A stretch of DNA of 64,000 nucleotides from Serpula lacrymans var. lacrymans S7.9 (Eukaryota; Basidiomycota; Agaricomycetes; Boletales; Serpulaceae). Position 1 is the stretch's first letter; each line of letters opens with the position of its first letter. The stretch lies in NCBI RefSeq assembly GCF_000218685.1, contig NW_006763291.1:2326308-2390307 (forward strand). Reading direction: 5' to 3'. Under the pieces are notes generated by a model. That model made no database searches, was not told the DNA's origin, and was given only the letters and a program-made list of their open reading frames with translations. The position numbers were made by a program, and so were the translations under genes. Shown one piece after another: positions 22,893-31,810 of the stretch.

Positions 22893-23943
22893 CCGGGACA
22901 ACAAACAAATATGCTTTGTTGTTGTCTATGTAGATGACCTCCTCCTAGGAGCTTCATCCCGAAAATTCGTGGATATCACAAAAGCCAAACTTGAATCCAT
23001 ATTCAAAATGCGGGACCTTGGAGAAGCAAAATACATCCTTGGAATAGAAATCCAACGTGATCGTTCAAACAAAACAATATCCCTATTGCAACGCCAATAC
23101 ATTGACACAGTCCTGGAGCGTACTGGAATGAAGAACTGCAAACCAGTATGGACACCAATGGCCCATGGATCAAAACTCCTTGCAAATGCTCCAGGGGAAG
23201 ATATTGTGCAACACGAGATGCATATTAAAGGGCGTCAAGTGTCATACCTCTCAATTGTAGGCTCCCTCATGTATGCCATGCTCGGAACCCGCCCAGACAT
23301 TGCCTACGTCATTGGAATACTAAGCAGGCATAGCTCAGCTCCAAGGAGCCATCACTGGGAAGCTGCAAAATGTGTCCTCCGATATCTGAAAGCAACCAGG
23401 GACATGGAACTAGGATATGGTGGCACAGATGTCTCCATGGACATGGATTTCTATGGATATTCAGATGCAGATTGGTCTGGAGACCCAGACACGTCTCGAT
23501 CAACATCAGGGTTTGTCTTTATCACCATCCGAGGAGCAATCTCCTGGACAAGCAAAAGACAAAGCATGGTAGCTTTATCCTCCACGGAGTCAGAGTACAT
23601 TGGATTGAGCAATGCTGGACAACACCTTGCATGGCTTTGGACATTTTTTGAAGAAATTGGACATGCTCAAAATGGACCTACAACATTGCACTGTGACAAT
23701 CAAGCAGCTATCATTCTTACACGAGATCCACAGTTCCGTGCTCGCACAAAACACATTCAATGGAAATATCATTTTATCCAAGATGACTTAGTATCAAAGG
23801 GAGAGGCAGTAATCAGATACGTTCCTACAGGAGATATGGTTGCAGACATTCTCACTAAACCCCTCACTCATGAAAAACACTGGAAATTCTCTAAAGCTAT
23901 GGGACTACAGTTGCACTTGAGTGGGAGTGACAAAACCGGATAA
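22893..23943 (+). pseudogene. Copia-1 remnant: reverse transcriptase C-terminal half and RNase H
   Basis: Continuous frame, 5'-truncated at the 1.8-kb element. FVVVYVDDLLLG is the catalytic YVDD motif, followed by MRDLGEAKYILGIEI, TRPDIAYVIGILSRH, SDADWSGDPDTSRST, SSTESEYIG and HCDNQAAI, the usual order in Ty1/Copia elements, ending DILTKPL..LHLSGSDKTG. Gag, protease, integrase and the N-terminal half of reverse transcriptase are missing, so it cannot move on its own. It runs straight into its 3' LTR at 23928. Confidence 0.9.
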
Positions 23944-24051
23944 ACCCGGTCTCTGCCGAAGCAGCCATTGTTCTCCATGGAGCATAGCCACCACTCCATG
24001 GAGTAACCATTGTTCTCCTAGGAGCACAATTGTACTCCTAGGAGTCATTAT
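23928..24051 (+). mobile_element. Copia-1 3' LTR, left part (palindromic LTR)
   Basis: Starts TGACAAAACCGGATAAACCC directly after a purine-rich GAGTGGGAG tract. It contains two short palindromes built on CTCCATGGAG and CTCCTAGGAG. It is interrupted after ATTAT by Ty3 element G1 and continues at 51913. The joined LTR is about 499 bp and its first 160 bp return as an inverted copy at the other end. Confidence 0.7.
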
Positions 24052-24356
24052 TGTCACGACTTGAGCCAGAGCGCTAGTTTTTTTTTTCATTTTATTTATA
24101 TCTAATCACGTGACAAACACAAGACAAGAACACAAGTTCAGTAGTTAGTAGTTAGTCACGTGATAAAGCCTAGACCATAACGTAAAAACATCAGTCAGCG
24201 CCTCATGGTTGACCTTCAGAAAACATATATATACCAGCACTCATGTACATACTTTCTTCAGTTGTTGATTACTTCTTAATCTAGTACTTGACACTACTTG
24301 TTGATCTTTGAGACTTGTCCCTCCATTAACTCGGTATAGGGGATAGGAATCTTACA
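24052..24356 (+). repeat. G1 5' LTR
   Basis: 305 bp. TATATATA at about 24225-24232; the CAGTTGTTGATT self-primer complement at 24259-24270 lies about 27-30 nt downstream, where transcription is expected to start. It lacks a 33-bp tandem duplication that is present in the 3' LTR near 51720. Confidence 0.9.
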
Positions 24357-24357
24357 C

Positions 24358-24369
24358 AATCAACAACTG
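24358..24369 (+). promoter_or_regulatory. G1 self-priming primer-binding site
   Basis: AATCAACAACTG one base after the LTR is the exact reverse complement of CAGTTGTTGATT at 24259-24270 inside the LTR. No tRNA 3' end match (TGG start) is visible, so the RNA 5' end is the likely primer, as in Tf1 of fission yeast. Confidence 0.7.
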
Positions 24370-24661
24370 TAACAAGTACCGTCCATGAACGTAACAGCAG
24401 CTATCCTAACCATCATCATCATCCTTATCATCATTATCCTCACCTTACTCAAACTCTTTTACAAACCTCGCACTCAACCCATCATCCCACTAAACAATAT
24501 TCCTACTTGCCCCGACACTATTGTATCATTTTTCCCAGCAAATGTCTCCTCCCAAGACTCCTTCGTCACCATCCCCCTTTAGCTACAATTATATCAATAT
24601 AATTCCTTTGGTGTGGAACCATAGGAATTTTCTCGTTTTTACTTAGTTTCAATTTTGCTTT

Positions 24662-24764
24662 CCTCTGACCAGGCCGCGCACTTGCGTCCGCCAGTCAGGA
24701 GAAGAACCGAGAGCTTAATAAGCCGGTTATAACTGGACAACCGTTCGGACCCAGTCTTATCACG
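24662..24764 (+). ncRNA. Conserved structured leader RNA (G1 copy)
   Basis: 103 nt that align without gaps to 45621-45723 of G3, 80 of 103 identical. Predicted hairpins: CGC-ACTT-GCG (24677-24686) inside an outer CTGAC/GTCAG stem, GCTT-AAT-AAGC (24713-24723), and ACTGG/CCAGT (24732-24736 with 24751-24755) closing an invariant 14-nt loop ACAACCGTTCGGAC. Several pairs covary with G3. It lies about 330 nt upstream of gag. Possible roles are packaging, dimerisation or translation control. Confidence 0.65.
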
Positions 24765-25092
24765 ATAGCTTTTACATAAAATTCATAAAAATACAAAAAT
24801 AGTTACAGTACCTACACAGTCAGTGGTGAATGGAAGAGGATCACCTTGACTCAAAGAGAAAAAAGATAGACTACCGAGATCTTAGAAAGAGGTGTATAGA
24901 TCCAGCTTATCACTGGGGAACTCCTTTCTATGCTCAGTAGATAATTTTATATCTGGATAGGAGAACAACACGTTTATTCCAGAGATTACGTTTTCAGAGA
25001 ACAATTCCCTCTACCAGAAATCACACTGATCAGAAACCCCTCCCCCATAATCAAATCCGAAACTCCCCCACCACCACAACTCGAATTCAGAA

Positions 25093-26206
25093 ATGTCCAA
25101 TCTAGAATATCGAGATTGGCCAGAGCCATCCAACAGCACGGACAGCGCATTTACTCGGGAAATGATGGACTCATTGCCCAGAATAGACACTCCTCCACCG
25201 AAAGAAGTATCATTAGAAGCATTCGTAAAACAAGAAGTAGAAAAAGCGATCAGAGAAACACAAATGCTATATCAATCCCAGCTAGACGAGGCATTCGAAG
25301 AAGTGAGCGTCTTAGAAAGAAGACTAAAAACGAAAACAGCGCCACCTCCAGAAAAGGTGGAAAGAAGTAGGACAGCCTTAGAGAAGCCAGAGAACTTCTC
25401 AGGAGACAAGAAGAAGTACCGGGCCTTTAGAGAGTCCCTACTTTTACATTTTGAAGATGACGCTGTCTATTTTAAAGACGACAGAAAAAAGATAAGCTCC
25501 GTGCTGTCTTTTATGAAAGATGGAGAAGCCGCGGCCTTTCGGACCGACTGGCTAGAAAACAGAGTTGACGCCCAACAACTAGGGCTCAACATTACACATA
25601 CATACAGAAGTTGGCCGTACTTTGCCGACAAGATGGAAGAAACGTTCAAGGACAGTTTTGAAAAAGAGACTGCCAAGAACAAAATATTGACCCTGAAACA
25701 GGGCAATGAAACCGCCCAAGCCTTTTTTGAAAGGTTTGAAGAAAAGAAAAGATGGGCGGGGTACACAAACAGAATGAACAAAGAATTCTTAGTTTCATTA
25801 CTGAGAAGAAACATGAACAAACCACTAGTAGACAGGGTGATCTACGGTGGACACATTCCTAGAGACTATCAGGAATGGAAAAGAGAACTCATTGGACTAT
25901 ATTTGGAGAGAAAGAGAAAAGGAAAAGAAAGGTTCCGAGATTGGAAAAAGAACCAATTTGGAACAAAAGAAAGAAGGAGACAAGAAGAGAGATGGAACCG
26001 GTTATACTTATACCGGTAACGGAGAGAAAATGGAGATAGACAAAGCAAAGTTCCATACGGAAGGACAATGCTACCGATGCGGAGAAAAAGGACATAGAAG
26101 CTTCGAGTGCAAAGATGCACAAAAAAAGAAGCCACAATTCAATGTCCGCGAATTCTTAGAGAAGATGACGAAAGAGGAAAGAGAAAAAATCCTAGAGGGT
26201 TTTTAA
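25093..26206 (+). pseudogene. G1 gag, frameshifted
   Basis: Starts MSNLEYRDWPEPSNS. The capsid-like part includes EKPENFSGDKKKYRAFRESL and AQAFFERFEEKKRWAGYT, followed by a basic tail. Near 25960-26000 the frame is lost (reading to a stop at 26017-26019), but the next frame carries on with GYTYTGNGEKMEIDKAKF and a CCHC zinc knuckle, CYRCGEKGHRSFEC, ending KILEGF. One single-base indel in the A/G-rich stretch explains this. Intact gag would be about 370 residues and form the virus-like particle. Confidence 0.85.
26197..26203 (+). promoter_or_regulatory. G1 -1 frameshift heptamer before the gag stop
   Basis: G GGT TTT in the gag frame, followed at once by TAA. It fits X XXY YYZ. Slipping back one base continues into FLKRPAVPHQPTVPKK of pol. 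G2 has the same heptamer at the same place. Confidence 0.6.
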
Positions 26207-28005
26207 AGAGGCCAGCGGTACCGCATCAACCGACTGTGCCTAAAAAAGATGTTTCGAACCGATTTCTTCCTTTGACTGTAGAAACATGTAACCCTGAATT
26301 GTTAAGCTGCTGCTTTAGCGCAGATGACAATAAAATTATTAACACACAGACAAAAAAGGAAATCAGAAACAAAAGAGATGCAAACACAAGAGCGGCGCAG
26401 AGTGATAAGACATCCGCAGTTTTGACGGCGGGCAAATCACTAAAAAGCGCAGCATTGACGACGGATGTTAAGATTCCTACACCCGATGCAGTGAACTCTA
26501 CGGAGGAAAACGCAGCAGAGACTGTAGAAGAGAGGTCAGGAACCCCTCTAAAAAACCTAGAAAGAAAAGAAGTTTGGACCCCAGAGTGGGTAGTGGACAG
26601 GCTAAGAGACCAAAAGGAAGAAAGATCCATTGGGATTCTAAGCGCCTGGACACACAAAAAGAGAACTAGAGAAGTAACCCGGGAAACGATAAAAGAAATC
26701 AACCGGTTACCAAAAGTAGAAGCTATACAAGCAATCATAGAAATTGCCTCCCCTAAAAAGTACATTAGGGGCACCCAAGGCAATCAAATGAACGTAAAAT
26801 GTAAGCTTACTACACTAGATACTCTCCAAACAGAAATAGTCGAAGCATTATTGGATAGTGGATGCACGGGGAGTTGCATCGACTCCCAATTTGTAAAAGA
26901 CAAAAAATATGAGACAAAAAGGATACCTAGACCTATTCCAGTCTATAACGCAGATGGAACTCTTAACAGAAACAGAGCCATCAGTGAATTTGTAATGCTA
27001 CTCATGGAAATCGACAGTCACGTCGAAAAGATACATCTAGCCGTAACCAATCTGGGTAACGGAAAAATGTTTCTAGGACATGAATGGCTAAGCAAACACA
27101 ATCCAAAGATAGATTGGAAAGAGTCAAAGTTAACCTTCGAAAGATGTCCCGAAGAATGTAACCTGAGAATCCAAATCTCTGACCCAGAGGAAGATCCGGA
27201 AATATTCTTCGAAGAACTTGAAGCGGAAGAGAGAATGATACAGGTGAATCTCCAGAACTTCGAAGATGCCACGATCGACGATCAATATTACCATATTAGA
27301 GCTCAAGGCACAATGGCACAGAAGCTGGCTGAAGCCGCAGGCAAAGATCGAAAAGAAGGAGGATTTGAAAAGATAGTACCAAAACACCTTCATCAATACA
27401 AAGACGTATTTGATAAAAAGGAGTTTGATACATTACCTGAAAGAAAACAATGGGATCACGCAATCGAACTAGTACCAGGGGATCACTCCCTAGATTGCAA
27501 GATCTACCCATTAACGAAAGGAGAACAAGAAGAACTAGATGCATTCTTAAAATAAAACCTAGAATCGGGACGGATAAGACCATCAAAATCCCCATTCGCA
27601 TTACCCTTCTTCTTCATAAAAAAGAAAGATGGAAAGCTAAGACCAGTTCAAGATTATAGGAAGTTAAATGATATCACTATCAAAAACAGATATCCACTTC
27701 CACTGATCGGAGAACTAGTGGACAAGTTGAGTGGAGCTAAATACTTCACAAAACTAGATGTAAGATGGGGATATAACAATATCCAAATAAAAGAAGGAGA
27801 TGAACCGAAAGCAGCGTTTAGAACAAATTGGGGGTTATTCGAACTGTTAGTCATGTTGTTCGGACTGACAAACTCCCCTGCCACGTTCCAAACAATGATG
27901 AACACGCTTTTTAGAGAGTTGATAGACGAAGGATTAGTTATCATATATCTGGATGATATCATGATATTCACAAAAGATATAGAAATGCACAGAGCAACGA
28001 CGTGA
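26204..28005 (+). pseudogene. G1 pol, 5' part: protease and reverse transcriptase start
   Basis: In the -1 frame relative to gag. The protease motif is EALLDSGCTGSCID (about 26838-26880), then LGHEWLSKHNPKIDWK. Reverse transcriptase follows: LDCKIYPLTKGEQEELDAFL, a premature TAA at 27553-27555, then [42 protein letters not shown] and YLDDIMIF. The frame ends at TGA 28003-28005, which lies in the mutated target duplication of G2. Reading resumes at 42905. Confidence 0.88.
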
Positions 28006-28421
28006 TGTTACGCACAAAGTGCTTAACAAAGTCTGAGGGTTCGTCGAGTTTGTTCAAAGAGACTTATCCGAAGACAAGTTCGAGGATGTAATTCTGAATA
28101 GAGGGATTCCAACGGTTGTTGGTCTTCTTCCGTATGGAAGTCTGATCTTGGAAGTTCTAGCTTTGTAAGCGTGAACTGCGTAGAATCGTATTGGAGAATA
28201 CTACTACTGTTACAAGCGTATTTATAGAGAAGTAAGTCGGCGATAGGAGTTACGTCCTATCTAGGGTAGGTCTGTCCGTTGAGGACTGAGTACTATACAA
28301 AGTAATAGAAATGCGAGAGGAGCGGAAGTGTATGTGAGGGATGTGAGTCATCGGTCCGATGGTATAACCGATGAGTAAAGAGAAATGAGTAGTCCGTAAT
28401 ATAGATAGACAAATCATAACA
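28006..28421 (-). repeat. G2 3' LTR
   Basis: 416 bp, on the plus strand TGTTACGCACAAAG..AATCATAACA. In element orientation it is preceded by the polypurine tract at about 28422-28434. Confidence 0.9.
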
Positions 28422-28445
28422 TTACCCCCTTACTTGCTTCGAATT

Positions 28446-29726
28446 TCACCGAAATTTGGTACCCTCGCCATCCATGTTGTAGCTGTCGTCGTAGCTGACA
28501 TCTCCATGTAATCCCTCCATCAGAATCCTATCTTCGTTTTCCCTACGAATAGGGCACCAATTGAAACTATGCCCTGGTGCGCGTCTATTGCAGTCGGGGC
28601 AGTAGTAAGCTTCGCAATAATATGTACGATGATCACTCCAACCGCAGTTTTGACAGTAAGGAGCGTTGTCGCGAACACCTTGGTGGTACTTTCGTTGGGT
28701 ATTGGACGAGGTGTCGGATTTGGGAGTGGGGGGATCGTCATCTCCCAGGTTGTACGTTCCCGCGTACAATTGGTCGATCATGTCGGCGTCATCTACGTTG
28801 ATTGGATTGGAAGGGGAGCCGGTCTCAGGCCTGCGCGTTACGCCAGGCGGACTGTCTTTCGGACTCTTTGACGTACAAGATCGCCGATTTGATGGAGTTC
28901 TGACGGCGGGGATCTGGAGTATCACTTCTTGTCGGCCTAGCCGGGCTCCTCGTCGTTTCGTCAGGCGACGGGTTTGGGCGTTTGGTACCGGTCGAGGCGG
29001 AGGTGACTGCGGTGGTAGTGGTTCTGGGTTCGACCCAGTGGAACGGGGACTGGAGGGGTTCGACCCTTGTGAGGTCGGGCTGGTTGGGACGGTGGGAATG
29101 TATTTTTCCGCTAACTGGGTGGGCGGAGGTTGTGGGGAAGCGGTGGGGTAGGTGAGCTCCGGGGTAACACTGATCTGATCTGGGTGTAATGGGGACCGGC
29201 GGGACAAACCGGGTGGAGGAGTACTCGTATAGCCGTCTCGCTCTATCCGTGTGCGCGCTTCAGTTAGCAAGATCTTCCCGCCTAATTCCAAATATGCCTT
29301 TGCCGCGTCCGTCTGCCCACTCAAGGAGTTCATCCTCAAGCGTCGTTCCAAAGATTCCAAAACTAACTTTTCCATCCGGAGTGCCCGACAGATACTCGAG
29401 TCCTGATTGTTGTGCCGCGAATGCTCGTTTTCCAACAAATGTAGTGAGTCTATGGCTTTCAGGAGTTCGTCAGCCACGAGGTCTATGTTAAGGAAGGTGT
29501 ATAGGGAAGAAAGAGCGTGGTACGCATCGGGATAGTGTTTTTCTGTTTCACGAAATAGATAGACGTGGGCGTTTTTGGCTGACATTAATTCTATGGCGTC
29601 AGAGACGTCAGCCTGGTTGTGTCGTTGCCCTCGGGCAAAGGACACTCGTTCGTCGGCTAGCATGTTGGCTTCGCCGGGTACAGAGTAGGTGGTGATGGGG
29701 AAGCCGGTAGAGTGAGAAGTAGACAT
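28446..29726 (-). CDS. G2 third ORF in the env position, zinc-knuckle-like C-terminus
   Basis: Intact 426-residue frame (MSTSHSTGFPITTYSVPGE) between the end of pol and the 3' LTR, on the element's coding strand. The frame is open 34 codons further upstream, overlapping the pol end. The N-terminal half is helical (DVSDAIELMSAKNAHVYLF; YHALSSLYTFLNIDLVADEL). The middle is Pro/Ser/Thr-rich and basic. The C-terminus has eight Cys: YCQNCGWSDHRTYYCEAYYC, then CNRR and NWCPIR, resembling double zinc knuckles. No signal peptide or membrane segment, so it is not a classical envelope protein. An RNA-binding accessory role is possible. Also possible: a captured host gene. Confidence 0.65.
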   Translation of the reverse strand: MSTSHSTGFPITTYSVPGEANMLADERVSFARGQRHNQADVSDAIELMSAKNAHVYLFRETEKHYPDAYHALSSLYTFLNIDLVADELLKAIDSLHLLENEHSRHNNQDSSICRALRMEKLVLESLERRLRMNSLSGQTDAAKAYLELGGKILLTEARTRIERDGYTSTPPPGLSRRSPLHPDQISVTPELTYPTASPQPPPTQLAEKYIPTVPTSPTSQGSNPSSPRSTGSNPEPLPPQSPPPRPVPNAQTRRLTKRRGARLGRQEVILQIPAVRTPSNRRSCTSKSPKDSPPGVTRRPETGSPSNPINVDDADMIDQLYAGTYNLGDDDPPTPKSDTSSNTQRKYHQGVRDNAPYCQNCGWSDHRTYYCEAYYCPDCNRRAPGHSFNWCPIRRENEDRILMEGLHGDVSYDDSYNMDGEGTKFR

Positions 29727-29999
29727 GTTGTGTGTTTTGAGAGACAGAGGATTGGTGGTGGTGGGGGTGGTTGTCTCTTCAACGCAGTTTGTGGTCTCTC
29801 TTATAGGCTTCCAGTATCTCCGCAGCATTGGTCAGGTGTTCTTCTGGTTCCCATGAGTTTTCGGAATGAGGGTAATGGCGCCATTTGATCAGGTAACGGC
29901 GTCCGCGTTTCCAGGGTTTGTGTCTAAGAATACTTTCTACTTCATATTCTTCTTCTTCGTTGATAAGGTCAGGTGGTGGTCGGATAAAGTTCGGTCCGT

Positions 30000-31810
30000 T
30001 GTCGATGATGAGAACTGTTGTTAGAAAACCACACACAAAACAAACTAACACACAATCCTCCCAGATTCCACGGAACTTGTTTATGGGCTTTGCCTCCTAG
30101 AACAGTGGAGTGGTCTGGTTGTTCGTGGGGTGGTACGTATAAAGATCCTTCAAAGTAAAACCCAGTGGTGTATGAGTGTGGGTTTTGAGGAGGAGGGATA
30201 GTTGAATTTATAGAAAGATAGGGGCTTTGTGGCGAGTATAGACGAGCACTACCTTGCTAATCGTAGCACAAGGTAGGTTTGAGAACAACGAGGATGACGA
30301 GGTGACGAGGTTCCCAGTGATAGCAGGCTCCTGACGCACAAACTGTAGTGCTCAGAAGGACTCTAATCGAAGGGGATGACAATCACTTTCAAAAAGTGAC
30401 GAGTGACGATGACAGCAGTTAACAGTGGTAGAAGTGGGAAGTGTTGTGACCACACTGGATCACAAGTAGCAGAGTAGTGAACTTGAGATTAGAGAAGAAG
30501 TCTGGAATCGAGTTCTTGTTGTTTTTTTACAAGGTAAAATACAGGGGTTTATATAGTAAAAGAGAAGTAGGCTATGCACAGTATAGCTGTGCAAAAAGAA
30601 TGAGAAAGAATATGAAGGAAGGAATGTACGCTGACGAATCCTGCGTAGGTAGTACAGGATAAGATTGTCAAAAAAAAGAAAAGAAAGGGATAGAACAATA
30701 AATGCTGTGAGTAATATCACAGGTTTGTACAGCCATAAAGTAAAGTCCAATAGCAAAAAGAGAGCAGGAAAATCATGATGTCATGGGAAGATGCAGTAAA
30801 AAAAGAGCAAGGCAAAACACTATCAGTATCAACACAGTTCCTTTATTGTCAGTCAGGCATTCTAAAAAAATATGTGTCCATAAAAATGATTCAAAAATCA
30901 AAAATAATCGCACTGTAAATGAATGTTCTGCTGAAAAAAAGAAACTGGAGCCACCGGTCCACCACCTAGTCCAAATCTGACAGTTCCATGGCCTTACCAA
31001 TGGACTGGTTGTGTTGGACCACCTGATCAAACGAGGGAGGGAGAGGAGTAGTTCCAATTTGGAACAAGTGAGTCCCAGGCAGCGTGTAGCTGTAGCGAAG
31101 ACGATGGACAAATGATAAGTGTACCCAAGTGAATGGGACAGCGATGAACATGGGCGACGCAAGGGGATGAACCTTCTCCAGCTCAAAAACTACCCACCCA
31201 CGCTCCAACCAGGCAAGACGAGCGACCGATGTTTTGATAGTATATGATGGCAGATCGACGTCATGAAGATGGACCTGTTGCCCTATTTGGACCGGCCGCC
31301 GGGGCTTTGCTGATATCAGCAGTGGCACGTGGTAGTCAACGGATCGGCGACGGAAGCAGATAGGAAGTGGTGACATCAGAAATGGTGGGGGTGCAAAGAA
31401 GATGAGGAGGAGGAGGGTGGAGGTGACGAGGAGGTGAACTAAAATGGGGACCCAGAAACGACCGTCGGGTGAGAATAAAAAGGAGAGGAAGGGGCCCATG
31501 GTGGGGCTAGGCAAAGGAAGGGGAGTAAGGGAAACGACAAAAGCGAGGGCGCAATGCAATGTGTAGCCAGTGGCGACGCGAAAATTTGCCGAAATGCCGA
31601 AATGCGGAAAGTACCGGATGGAAAAGCAAAGGTGAGCGTGACTGGATTGCCTAATAGAGGTGGTGCTGATCAGCCACAAGTTCAAAAAGGGCAATATTAA
31701 TTACTATTCCACGTGGCACTGTGCCTGTGTGGCGCAAAGGCGAGTCTTTTTGAATATTTGCTTCGTTATTGACACCTGTCCATGCTACCAATCAACTTTG
31801 GTGCATGACA
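30000..31810 (-). mobile_element. 1.8-kb TG..CA element, copy 4, with 4-bp TSD
   Basis: 1811 bp, minus orientation TGTCATGCACC..CATCGACA. CCGT precedes (29996-29999) and follows (31811-31814), and removal restores the G2 reading ETDTHG-PNFIRPPPDL. This fixes the element's ends. It has no second LTR or internal pol, so it is either a very long solo LTR or a non-autonomous element. Confidence 0.9.
30966..31499 (-). CDS. Element-borne ORF for a 177-residue predicted membrane protein (copy 4)
   Basis: Starts in a strong context (CCCACCATGGGC) and ends MELSDLD. N-terminal MGPFLSFLFSPDGRFWVP is followed by a hydrophobic helix (ILVHLLVTSTLLLLIFFAP), then a hydrophilic part with VPLLISAKPRRPVQIG, LHDVDLPSYTIKTSVARLAW and HLFQIGTTPLPPSF. 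An AATAAA motif (30839-30844 on minus) lies past the stop. The same frame is open in copies 2 and 3. No family recognised. It may be expressed from the element's own promoter. Confidence 0.45.
   Translation of the reverse strand: MGPFLSFLFSPDGRFWVPILVHLLVTSTLLLLIFFAPPPFLMSPLPICFRRRSVDYHVPLLISAKPRRPVQIGQQVHLHDVDLPSYTIKTSVARLAWLERGWVVFELEKVHPLASPMFIAVPFTWVHLSFVHRLRYSYTLPGTHLFQIGTTPLPPSFDQVVQHNQSIGKAMELSDLD

Noticed and set aside
24385..24582. Short plus frame with a run of Ile/Leu (LTIIIILIIIILTLLKLF) in the G1 leader
   Set aside because: A chance translation of ATC/ATT repeats; not conserved in G2 or G3 leaders.
25869..26135. Minus-strand hydrophobic frames opposite G1 gag
   Set aside because: Antisense of a Lys/Glu-rich coding region gives Phe/Leu-rich shadows.
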